Source: Gracilariopsis chorda (taxonomy: Eukaryota > Rhodophyta > Florideophyceae > Gracilariales > Gracilariaceae). From it: DNA of 35,027 nt. A model generated the notes under the pieces. The model searched no databases and was not told the DNA's origin. It saw only the letters and a program-made list of their open reading frames with translations. Made by a program: the position numbers and the translations under genes. Each line of letters starts with the position of its first letter. Position 1 is the stretch's first letter. Shown piece by piece: positions 9,624-19,088 of the stretch. The stretch lies in the NCBI GenBank assembly GCA_003194525.1, contig NBIV01000416.1:1-35027 (forward strand), read 5' to 3'.

Positions 9624-10309
9624 CTCGTTTGGTGATCTAGCCCTCGTATCATATCATCTGTTGTTCGAGTTTTACAGCATCATGAATCCAGGCCATGCAG
9701 CGTGGAGCTCTCTGAGAAAGAGTCACTCTCGGCCCAGTGGTAGTTCTGGTTTGACAGTGTCACTCTCATCCTGAGATTGTATTTGTCAGAAAAACTCGAG
9801 ATCTTCCGCTGCCAAGGTCTGGCTCCACGACGCCCGTTCTTTCACTTCTGGACTAGAATAGCACCTCGACGCACGCAGATTTCAATCTTTTCATCACCAA
9901 TGCCAAGCGTTTTGCAGAGAGCCCTGTACTCAGAAATGCCGCTGCGTTCATTCGGATTGTGCTTTGCTATTATTTCTAGAACGGGCAGGCTCGTGGTGGA
10001 AGTGAACGCCAGCCCTGAGGGCTGCTGTTCGCTTCTTGTCACGCAAACGATACATCCTCAAACGCGTCAGATTTGTGCCCTAATTTCCTGTTGACTGCCA
10101 CCCACTTGTTCTCCGCTAAGCCATGCCAAGTGTTGATCAGTAAGGTCACCCAATCCTTCACTATGCCCCCGTTGCTTAGGGCCAAATGAAAAGTCTTGCG
10201 ATTATTCGTGTGCTCTTCTTCCGCCGAGCAGGAAAGAATTCCAAATTCATTAGTTTACTTGTTGTTCCCGAAAGCTCTTATGCCACAGTAGGTGCGTAGA
10301 ACCCGGAGA
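9624..10309. other. Degenerate sequence, no intact gene (unit A)
   Basis: Corresponds to B 26177 to about 26996, where the minus strand carries coding-like frames (26406-26914). In A this reading is reduced: 10042-9842 keeps NPNERSGISEYRALCKTLGI, but about 110 bp present in B at about 26590-26710 are missing and the rest is out of frame. Possibly retroelement-derived because it precedes a gypsy integrase relic. Confidence 0.4.
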
Positions 10310-10600
10310 CCACTTTTTTGGTATAGACTGCCGCCTTATCTCCACACGGACAATGGTTCCCAATTCATCTCGAAGTTTGCCATCACTTCTGCTGAGTCTC
10401 AGGACTGAAACATTTCTTCACCACCACCTACCACCCCCTGACCGATTGGCATACGAAATGGTTCAACAGCTGTCAATATACATGGGTGCAACGCACCGTT
10501 TCTTTTGCTGCTATCCGCGCCCGTCAAAAACAGCTGTTGGACCCACGTGCGCGAAAAGGACTTCAGTCTTTGGCTTAAATCGTGATCATGAACTTTGGAA
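10310..10600 (+). pseudogene. Ty3/gypsy-type integrase relic (unit A)
   Basis: In one frame 10328 onward reads LPPYLHTDNGSQFISKF, the conserved second Asp region (TDNGSQF) of the DDE integrase catalytic core. After a one-base frame change it continues HFFTTTYHPLTDWHTKWFN (about 10411-10465), matching the FFTTTYHPQTNG-x-x-ER-x-N segment that follows in gypsy integrases. Stops and substitutions follow, and the Q-x-N-G-x-x-E-R residues are changed. Integrase inserts the cDNA of LTR retrotransposons. No LTRs, reverse transcriptase or intact polyprotein were recognised. Downstream to about 10930 the + strand may be eroded element sequence. Confidence 0.7.
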
Positions 10601-10890
10601 CGGGTCTGTCTCCGGGCTCAAGAATAGAGCACTTCGGGCACCTCGATGGTTTCCTCGGTGGAATTGCGTATTCTGATCTTCTTGGTCCAAGGTTAGTCGC
10701 TAGGAGATTGCGATCAGGGCGCACCAAATTCATGATGAGCCTGTTATGTCTTTTTTCATACGCGATGCAACAAGTCGAATTTATCTTATCCGCGGGTTGC
10801 TACAGAGGGACTGAGTTTGTTCTACGTTGTATTTTGTCAAAAGTGCGAAGCAAGGCATTATCCGTGGAAGGCGCTGTTATCGGATGAATC

Positions 10891-11956
10891 TTTAAAAGAG
10901 TTACAGATGTTTGAAGCGAGGAGATAGCTATACGGGCCCTGTGTGGTGCGACTAGGCCAGCAGCGTCAGCGCAACTTCTAGCGAAACTACCCTTGATTCA
11001 TCAATTCCTACACTTGATGCTCTGATGACGAGCGTTGTGATATTTTCGTCCACTGCAATCACCATTACGTCGGCTCTACTGGCTAGCCTCACCATTGCAG
11101 GGCTACCAAAGGCATTTGTCGTTATGAAGAGGATGTCAACATTCGCAGCCGTAGTAACTGAAGAATCTACGTCCGTCCGATTGTTGGTAACCAGATGAGG
11201 TGCTCGAGAAAGCTCAACAAGCACGCTGGACAAAACTGTATAGCCAAGCTCTTCCGCTGCTGACTTTGGTGAAACGCTGTCATCTGCTTGCAGCGGTTGA
11301 AGTGGTGGAGAATGCGCACATGTTAGGCGGAACTCTCGAGTGACAAGATGGCTGATCACTGCTTCTGCACCAGAATTCGCATCAACTGCGTTTCCAGATC
11401 GGTAGTTTGCGAGTTGTACATGATCTTCCTCAGAAAATTGGGAAACAACTGCTATAGCCTGACAGCTATGCTTTTCGAGGTGCTGGACTGAAAGCAACAA
11501 AGCCGCTGGATCAGCGGTAGTCCCCCATGAAGCGCCTCCCTTCGATGACGCTATTTTGACAAATAATTGTCAAAATACGTTGTTGTGCGGTGCGTGATAT
11601 CCAAGCCTAATGTAGCACGGGCAGCATCTGCGGTGTATCTATGGCGAAGGATGGTCTCTTCGGGCCTGCCTGAATCAAGTACTATTCTGAGACGATTTGA
11701 TGTAGATGACACTGGGGCTGGGACCCATTTCTCCACAAGCAAATCGATCAAGAGCGTATCCTTCCACGTATAACGCATTGGAGATTGGCCAATACATTAG
11801 TGCGCCTTTCAGAACATCCGAGTGAATAATGAGCGTGTCAGTGACGCGTGGGGGAAGTCTTGCAGCCGGAAGTGAATCGCTAGCGTACCCGCCGATGGCA
11901 CCCCCAAAACCTGTGGGGACTGTGAGCACTGCTGTATGCTGCGAACACACAACCAA
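10891..11956 (-). pseudogene. DUF3326 family protein relic (unit A)
   Basis: The family function is unknown to me. It occurs in cyanobacteria and photosynthetic eukaryotes. Leftward pieces are TAVLTVPTGFGGAIGGYASD, YWPISNALYVEGYALD, RHRYTADAARATLGLDIT, GGASWGTTADPAALLLSVQH, YRSGNAVDANSGAEAVISH, VSPKSAAEELGYTVLSS, VTNNRTDVDSS and AFGSPAMVRLASRADVMVIA. Together they cover most of the protein in order, so the identity is good. Frames break after CGEMG (about 11700), at a hairpin (11552-11577), and near 10980, where A differs from B by one base and loses the SYADAAGLVAPHRA tail that B keeps. The relic is tail-to-tail with the gypsy integrase relic. Confidence 0.8.
11552..11577. repeat. Perfect 11-bp hairpin at a frame break (unit A)
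   Basis: tattttgacaa and ttgtcaaaata flank a 4-nt loop (ataa). On the minus strand it falls exactly where the DUF3326 reading leaves one frame (YFDNYLSK, stop) and resumes in another (ASSKGGASWG). It is shared with B at 28206-28231. Confidence 0.85.
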
Positions 11957-12890
11957 TGCATCTCGACTTCGGACAGAGAGGTGACGCGGGTACTGCTACA
12001 ACGCTTGAACATTTGTGGCTCGCTTGAACTGTGAGTTTGCAAAGCCCAGGAATGTGAGAAAAGCACACGATTGAAGTAGGCCGGGGATTCTCTGGGAGCA
12101 CATCGCGATAACGCTGGATTCTGCGAAGAACACGTCAGTCTAGTGGGGCGAGGGAGCAGAAGTGCAGCCACCGGTACTTCTGAACACGCTTTTGAAGACT
12201 TTCGCTGTTTGAAACGCGACGTAGACAGTGCCTACTTTCATACTACATCTGTATCGTGTTTCATCTGCATGTGTTCTGGTTCAGTGATAGAATTAAGGTT
12301 GATAGAATGTATTCTATTGACACTCTTTTGTCTTGAAACATGAGAAAGCTACTTTACCCTGCTGCTAAAGGTTATTGTTCTCGTACAAGCGTTAATCGTA
12401 AGAAAACGGATCTTCTCCTCCAAGTGGAGGCATGAAACTCCTCAACTTTTGCACCTTTTTCCCTACCTTCCAGCTAGGGATATCCGCCATTACGTTTGCT
12501 TCCCATTTGCTGTATTGTTCTGTCTACAAATAGAAGAACACATCAAGGAAGGGACGAAAAGGATACGAATTGCGAGCTCCTTAGGCGTCTTTGCTCTGAT
12601 TTCATGAGGCGGTAGTAGCATATAAATCAGGGATTGACACTTACCTTTGCTACAAGACGAGCTTCATCCCTAGCTTGTAAAAATGGAATGATCGCTAAAA
12701 AGAATGTTCTTTTTCTCTTGTTGCAAATAAATCCCTACCAAAGAAAATTGAACATGAATAGAGAGTGGGGTTGGTCAAGTCAGGGTCAGATTGATTGAGA
12801 CATGTGGAGGTTATTGGACGGATGAAATCACATGAAATCACACATCTTCGCTTAATGTAAAAAGTACTAATGCAATAGAAGCTGTATGAA
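11957..12890. other. No recognised gene (unit A)
   Basis: Nearly identical in B. The minus strand at about 12760-12600 (B 29410-29270) reads coding-like fragments such as FLQARDEARLVAKVSVNP, with stops on both sides. I do not recognise them. Sequence just right of 11956 would be the 5' flank of the DUF3326 gene. Confidence 0.35.
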
Positions 12891-13250
12891 ATGATCAGCG
12901 CGGTTCCGAACAAGAGTGGGCCGGCGGCAGGCCCGATTGAGGGGGGAACATTTCTGGCAATGTTGATAGGAGCATATCCGCCGTTGGGAGCAACCTCCTG
13001 TCGTACGGCTCAATGCGGCAGTGGTCTGTGCCGTGCGTCGATTGCCGTCAGCATGGACTTGCGCACGCAGAAGATGGAGTACAACCGACACAGGCGTAGG
13101 ATTTAATCACGGGAGGGATTTAATGAAAATAGCGCTTCGGTGAGCGGCTCAGATGGAAAGCGATCGCGGAGGCACGCGCATTTCTCTACCTGCTTGCAGG
13201 ACCACCTGGAGAATACGATAATCTAGATGATAGCAGTGACCCGAGACCCC
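12891..13250 (+). pseudogene. Unrecognised gene fragment (unit A)
   Basis: Residues 1-71 from 12891 (TTG or ATG region) read GPIEGGTFLAMLIGAYPPLG and then SMDLRTQKMEYNRHRRRI before a stop at 13104. A second + frame at about 13135-13265 reads AIAEARAFLYLLAGPPGEYD and DDSSDPRPQTKQKPKTVTTI. Both have non-random, protein-like composition and are kept in B, with one residue changed in the first (Gly to Arg in PIEGG). I know no family for them. They could be two exons of one lost gene. Confidence 0.3.
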
Positions 13251-14188
13251 AAACAAAGCAGAAACCTAAAACTGTGACGACGATAGGAGCAGTCCATCAT
13301 CATCATAATCATGTTTACATAGACGTCTAGCTTCTGCACTGGGTGACACCTTTATCTCTGCTGCCCCATTCGAGAAGAAATCTATCCCTTTGGTGCATAA
13401 CGGCCGAAACGTTTCAACAAATCGCATGAGTATCGTGAAAAATGTAAGGTACCATTGATATCGATGTTTCCATGAGAGCAACGAGAGCACTTCAGTGGTC
13501 GTTTCGTTTCGAAACTTTCCAGGCGACTAGAGCATCATGCTGTGGTCGCCTCGACAAATCGGTCCCTACACGTAGTTGAGAAACGCCGCCGGCGGCGTCA
13601 TGAGAAGGAGCTAGCAATTCACGGGTAAATGCGTAGAATTCTACACCCCTGTCTCGTAGGTTTTTTTGTCTTTTTTTTTTAATTGAATCATTGCAACTGT
13701 TGTGCAGTGCAATAGCACTGGAGATATGACAGTGAGGCTACAGCCGCAGGGTTGATCCGCGGTTGATGTGAACAGACGTTCAGATCTTGCTAAGTTCCAG
13801 AAGTTTGAACCTGCAATTGTTGCGGCACTTCCTCGTTGCTTTTGTGAGCACTTTCTTGCGAAGCTGGAGGTTATTGTTATGTCCCTAGCATCCTGTAGGG
13901 GCCCTTTTCCGTACAGCGTAAGAGTTCCTCATACTGCAAGTAGTTGTAGAGGAGAGGAGTGCACGAGCACAAGCTCAACAAACTTAACTTTACGACATAG
14001 CTTGAGGTCCAACCACCTCACGCTCGTGGTCACCGCCGAATCCTACTCCTCAATTTATACTACCCGTAGAGCATATAGCGGGTGCCAGCCGATAGGGAAG
14101 CAAAGATGAGAATTCTGGGAAGAGAACTACTTTGCGTGGTCCAATCGGCATCCATTGATAACCTAAGAACACATCTTTCGCCCCAATT
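13251..14188. other. No recognised gene; palindromes and T-runs (unit A)
   Basis: Contains the palindrome at 13583-13598, a second 12-bp palindrome (gtagaattctac, 13632-13643), and T-runs around 13660-13680. A + frame of 113 codons (13768-14109) and a minus frame of 74 codons (13490-13266) are present, without family resemblance. The stretch up to 14188 would be the 5' flank of the helicase relic. Confidence 0.4.
13583..13598. repeat. 16-bp perfect palindrome (unit A)
   Basis: acgccgccggcggcgt is its own reverse complement. It is conserved exactly in B at 30234-30249. Its surroundings are AT-richer, so it stands out. Confidence 0.8.
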
Positions 14189-15437
14189 ATGTCAAATAAG
14201 AGAGATAGCACAGGTTTAAACGGGGCCAATCCCCATGTTGTTTCGAAGAAACCAAGGCTTGCAGATAAGGACTCGAGCAATGATGTTCACACATGTGAAG
14301 AACAAGAGCCAGCATTGGTGTCTTCAAAACTTCCCTCTACTAGTTCAATGCCACGTTGTATAACATTTCGTGTGGAATCGACGGGAACAACAGGATCGTC
14401 TGTTCTGCCCGACAAGCTTGTGCAATCTCCACCAATGCTAAAAACATCATGTAAGCATGACATTTTCCTTCGCGGAGACTGCAAAAAAGAATACAACATT
14501 TCTGAGCTTAAGATGCCAGAGAAACCGGCGAAGCAGTATTCCCTTTCATTGAATTCATTTGAGCGGGAAATTGTAAAAGGGGTAGAGCGGAACGAGAGCG
14601 TTCTGGTTGCAGCACACACGAACGCATTGAAGACAGCGATAACGGAATACGATGGCACGAAGAGACAACTAAAGGGCAAGGTATACGTCGCCGATCAAAG
14701 CCCTCAGCAATCAGAAATATCGAGAACTTGAAGCAGAATTTAGTGATGTTAGACTGATGACCGGGGATGCAACGATAACAAGAATACCTCTTGTCGTGTA
14801 ATGACTACCAAAACTCTCAGAAGCATGCTCTACAGAGGAATTTAAGTTGTACGTGAGGTCTCTTGAGTTATTTTTGATGCAGTTCACTATATGCGGGACA
14901 AAGAAAGAGGGGTCATGTGGGAGGAATCAATCATCCTTGTTCCGCAAACTGTCAGATTTGTACTCCTGAGCGCTACGATTCCAAACGCACGTGAATACTC
15001 GGAATAGATTGGCCATTTGAATATCGAACGAACATAGCGCGAGTATCTCAAAATGCGGTAGCATCTCTGAACGACGAGGATCAGGATTTGCTCCAGACAA
15101 CACCCATTTTCCAACTGCTGGATCTCGAAATTGACATCCATCATTCAGGACCCCTTCCCGTTGTAAATGAGGTTCTTGAAATCTATTTCAGTAAGGGCTA
15201 TTGAAATGTCTTTTCGCGACAGAGACTTTTGAGATGGGACTAAACGTGCCAGCCAAAACAGTGCTGTTTACCAGTATCAGGCCGCTTGACGGGTTACAGT
15301 TCAGAAAGCCTGCCGGAGGCGAATAGATGCAAATGAATGGCCGGGTCGATCGTCGAGGTATTGATAAAGAGGAATCAGCACTGCATTCTCCAAGGTTGGA
15401 AGAAGAGACCATTGCCGAAGTGGTACTGTACAGGTGA
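14189..15437 (+). pseudogene. MTR4: Mtr4-type DExH RNA helicase relic (unit A)
   Basis: Mtr4 (MTREX/SKIV2L2) is the nuclear exosome helicase. The first 180 codons from ATG 14189 are open: a basic KKPR stretch (residues 20-23), TSCKHDIF (86-93), then the start of RecA1 with YSLSLNSFEREI and motif I AHTNALKT (142-149), in which the Walker A Gly is Leu. After a one-base shift the reading resumes as [16 protein letters not shown] and MTGDATI, then [27 protein letters not shown] (DExH changed to DAVH, Asp near 14876) and [14 protein letters not shown]. About a hundred or more residues are then missing. RecA2 pieces follow: [47 protein letters not shown] and MNGRVDRRGID (motif VI, normally SGRAGRRG). 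The second half with arch and DSH domains is absent. Several stops are present, so it is certainly dead. Confidence 0.9.
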
Positions 15438-15650
15438 GGTGCAAGCCGGGCAGCAAAGCTATCATTGACATTGTTGAGGACAATGGATCGTGTCCCATAC
15501 ACTGTGACGCTACCCAACGTGTAATACATGCAAACATGCGTCGCTGCCTGTAATATATTGTTTCGAGAAAATGAATTTACGTGCACCTTTTTTCGCTGAA
15601 CTAATGATTATGTACAGCGCTTTATATCCAGCAATAGAGATTGTTCCTGT

Positions 15651-16219
15651 TTGAAGTGCGTGACCAACTGTCGCGTGACCATCCCATTCCAAAGATTTCA
15701 TCAATTCGGTAGGGCCACTGCGGCCAATGAGCTTGTTGCCGGGCGAGTCGCCGCAGAATTTCACGACTTATACGGCCGAGTGTTCGAGGCAAAGATAGTT
15801 GTGCCGCATTCGGAATGGGTGCCTCCGTCATGTAGCAATGCCTGGCGTGCCACAAAGAAATTCTTCATCGGTAGTTTACCCACCACATGTCGCGAAGCAG
15901 ACGTTTCGATCTGCATGCCCACTTTACTCGCTTCGGTGATATCGCAGAATGTCAGGTCATGTACGACCATCAGACTGATAACTGGAGGGGGTTTGGCTTT
16001 GTCACGTTTACATCCGAACTAACATTCCACAAAGTGGTGGATGTAGACCACGAAATCATGCATAAACACGTCAATGTAAAGCGTGCGGAGCCGAAACAAG
16101 CGCTTGACGCACGTCTTGGACGCGAGAAAGCAGCTGCTTTACTGCCCTTTTCTTCTACTCATTCATCCACCTCTTCATTACATGTATCCTCTCAAAAGCA
16201 ACAGAGTCATATGTCATGA
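15651..16219 (+). pseudogene. DAZAP1/Musashi-like RRM RNA-binding protein relic (unit A)
   Basis: An RRM is split over two frames. The first (to about 15902) gives KKFFIGSLPTTCREAD with RNP2 as FFIGSL. The second gives DLHAHFTRFGDIAECQVMYD, then RNP1 RGFGFVTF (15986-16009), and ends VNVKRAEPKQ, the classic close of DAZAP1, Hrp1 and Musashi RRMs. The frames would meet exactly if 8 nt (gtttcgat, 15903-15910) were removed, giving a standard RRM length. Upstream, YGRVFEAKIVVPHSEW may be the end of a first RRM. A Ser/Thr-rich tail runs to 16219. Such proteins bind mRNA. Trp at the position before RGFGF replaces the Ser kept in B. Confidence 0.75.
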
Positions 16220-17180
16220 AGTTCGTAGAATTTGGAATCAAATTTTGCTGCTTCTATCCCGTATGGGTCCTAACATTCGCGATTCCAAATACATCTTCTA
16301 TCCCGCATGCTATTTCGCCTCTTGCTCACACAACTTTCCAATGGATTTCGCCTTGGTTTGGCGTCCTGTCATGGAAGGCGGGCTCCAGCTGGACCTCTGT
16401 TCAACCCTTCTCGTGTTGCGGTTCTGGCAAGCTGTCAATTCGTTATCACGTCAGTCAAGTGCCGTTCTAAGTCGGACAACGTCCCAAACATCTCAAGCTG
16501 GTATGAGATTCTTCACACTAGGAATTTCGTACTCTCCAGACCTGCTCAATGCCATACGACGAGGTTTACGCAGTTTCCGCTCCACTCAACCCTCCTGCAC
16601 TTAATCTTACCAACTTCATACCCGGAACAAGAACAGAACAAAAGTTTCATCCATACTCATCTATGGAACGACTTGAGGGTTCGAATCGGTAATTATACCG
16701 TGCAGTGTATATTTTCTTTTTCAGCCTCGGGACTCAATGCCCTCTTTTCGGCTGCAAAGAGTTTTGTTGGGCGGGATCAATCTCTTCAATTCTTCTCGTA
16801 CTTTTGTTCTTTCTATAGAAACATACTATGTTAGAACTTGTAGTTAGTGCAGCGGTTTGTGTAAAGTGGCGATGTAGTTTGGAAATTTTTGCAGCTTTGG
16901 TACATTAGCGAGATCAGGTGCCTTTCGTAAACAATTGTTGCTCCGTACCTGTCATCATGTTCAGCAAGAACAAATTGTACATCTTAAGTGAAGTCTAGCA
17001 CAACTATGATAGAAGCATGGGACCGGTGGAAAGCAAATTGAGAAACAACGTGAGGGAGGTTAAGGAGTCTAACATAACTTCTGCCACAGCAATACGCAGC
17101 TGTTCGTTTTTGCAATGTGCGTTCAATGACTCCCAGTACTTTTGAGGTTACAAAAAGATCGGGTTCCAATACTACGGATG
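16220..17180. other. Tail of the RRM relic and unit end, no other gene (unit A)
   Basis: Frames on the + strand shift repeatedly. Pieces such as FAIPNTSSIPHAISP and (clearer in B) YDEVYAVSAPLNPPALNL could be the low-complexity C-terminus of the RRM protein, up to about 16690. From about 16850 to the unit boundary I see nothing recognisable. Confidence 0.35.
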
Positions 17181-17452
17181 CACCAAGTAGAAAGACAGAA
17201 ATGCGGGATCACCCTCTTTCCCTTTACGAATCGTGAAAGAGACAGCTACCGCTCTCAGTAAAATGCAGCGTGGCATGGAGCTGCAATGAGGATATCGGAT
17301 TTGCAACTTCTACCCCTCTGTGCGTAAATCTGTTCACAAACCCCAAATCATAACATTAGTAGTAAGAGTGATGATCGAGTGGAAGAACAAACTGTTATTA
17401 AACCAGGCTTATAATACAACAAAGTGCTCAAAAGCTTCAAAACCCTTCAAAG

Positions 17453-18676
17453 CTATGAGAAGAACCCACCCTTATGTCGTTGATTTAGCGCGTCAGCAGC
17501 GGCTAACATATCATATGCATCGTCGGCCATTTGTTCTGCTCGTCCGGTAGTTCTTTCCATGTTTTTACCTTGTTCATGAATACGGACATGAGTTTCTGAG
17601 AACAGATCCTACGTACTCTGTACAGTTCTTGCCTTTTACTTAACGTGAGAAGACTCCGAATCATTCTTAGAGTTCGCCGCGCTGAAACTGAAAGCAGCGG
17701 CTGCGACATAAAAAACGATGTATCGAAAAGCCTTGAAGGAGGAAGCGACACCAGCCTCAAAGACAGCCTAATCCTTCTTTCTCTTCGCATGAGTGGGTTT
17801 GATATATCGCAGATGCGCTAACATTTCTTCCAAGTTACCGGTTGGACCAGTACTGTCATATTCCGTGACGGGAGAACAAACCAATAGAGCACCAGGCTCT
17901 GGGACCTTTCCCTTCGGTTGTTGGGCGGGACTCTACACTTCATGCCCCTTATCAAAAGAGTTTCGATGCGGATCTTCCTTCGTACGAGTACGTGGTGTGG
18001 GCATGTTCGGAGTATCTGCCAGAATGGGTGAAAGTAGTGAAAGATTGGAGGCGATCTAAAGCTGTTCATCGGCGGAAGCGCGGTCTGGCTTTCGATTCAA
18101 ACGTTGATATTCGTGTTTCAGGCCCATTTGCTGTTGCACGAGGCGGTAACGTTATTCCTTTGTGATCCGCAAAAAAGGCTGCCAAAGACGCTTGCATGGC
18201 TTCACTGGCCACCTTTTGATGTTCGGGAGAGCAACAAAGCTCAATATTTGTCATGGGGAACGTGGGCGGGATTAAGTCCGAAGCGGGGGTGCAACCGGTC
18301 TTGGAGGCGGTTGTGGCGAGTGTGGTTTTGGCGGGTCGGTATCAACATAATCAGAGTGAGAATCATCTGAACCTTCAGAAGAATCGTATGTAAGATGAAT
18401 GATGTGTTTTTGATGAGCAGAATACTGAACCGGACGCGCTTCAACAATGGGCTCGTCGTGTGGCTCAGCGTGGTTTGGAGGAACGAGTCGTTTTGTTTCA
18501 TTGAGAACTGAAGTCATTTGATTCATGATTTGATCCATTTGGCTGCGAAGGCGGTCCCTCCTTTGCGCGGCGTTGGGATTTGAAGGGTCTATAGCAAGCA
18601 TGTCACATTTGAGATTTTCCCATTATTGACGAAGATGTTCGCAACGCTCGAAAGCGGCATTGACGGCGTCGGACAT
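17453..18676 (-). pseudogene. SNARE-like coiled-coil protein relic (unit B), tentative
   Basis: Same gene relic as in unit A with fewer breaks in the N-terminal half. From ATG 18676 there are 17 codons, a TAA, then an open run to 18272 that includes LAIDPSNPNAAQRRDRLRSQ, MDQIMNQMTSVLNETKRLV and the acidic, Pro-rich linker. The middle piece (18254-18066) reads MTNIELCCSPEHQKVASEAM. The C-terminal piece HEQGKNMERTTGRAEQM ends KGGFFS at 17453. The TAA and the later frame changes are shared with A. SNAP-type SNARE identity is a motif-level guess. Confidence 0.35.
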
Positions 18677-19088
18677 GGCGACGACGGTAAGTTGCGTTTA
18701 GTGTGAGAGAGGGGGGCAGGAGGGAGAAAAAAGGAAAAGGGAGTGCGCTTGTAGAGTGACGAGAACAGAAGTGAAGGTCAGTTCCAGAAAGCGGTTGCGG
18801 GTCGCGCGGACGAGGTTGCTGTGCTAGCGCGCTCGTCAGCTGTGTATCTTCTTCCATACAACGCGCGTGTGACGTGGCCTGAGGTGCGGTGCAAGCTACT
18901 GTTGCGATGCCACCACGTTTCCCGCCACGTGGACAGGTGGGCGCGGTTGCACAACAAAATCTCAGCACGTCGCGCTCAACAAAAGAATCTTCTTGGAAGA
19001 TGCATCGGACGCGCAGCTCACCAGCAGCACGCCGTCCGCTGCGCTAGCATCACCACCGCCGTCTTCACCTTTACCTACCCAGAGCGTC
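18677..19088. other. Divergent intergenic region (unit B)
   Basis: Former promoter region between the SNARE-like relic (-) and the PGM2 relic (+). It differs from A by several one-base indels. The rightward frame of PGM2 is open from 18993, so translation could once have begun within this stretch. Confidence 0.4.

Larger units (their letters stand above)
1..17180. repeat. Tandem repeat unit A (about 17.2 kb)
   Basis: The opening bases (caccaagtagaaagacagaa) recur at 17181 and, after a short variable stretch, at 33834, and the sequence that follows stays parallel throughout. This copy is 17,180 bp. It carries the whole set of gene relics once, plus a private 1,179-bp insertion at 8445-9623 that accounts for most of its extra length over unit B. 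The start point of the unit is arbitrary because the array continues beyond both window ends. Confidence 0.97.

Noticed and set aside
14287..14679. A 130-codon minus frame opposite the helicase relic
   Set aside because: It is the antisense shadow of the Mtr4 reading, which has clear family motifs.
16689..16726. Possible short intron (ggtaatt...tttctttttcag) at the end of the RRM relic
   Set aside because: At under 40 nt it would be very short compared with the 173-195 nt PGM2 intron, and no protein motif verifies the junction.
17818..18069. Frames near the unit starts on both strands (e.g. 83 codons minus, 88 codons plus)
   Set aside because: They change length between units because of one-base indels and overlap the SNARE-like reading in other frames.
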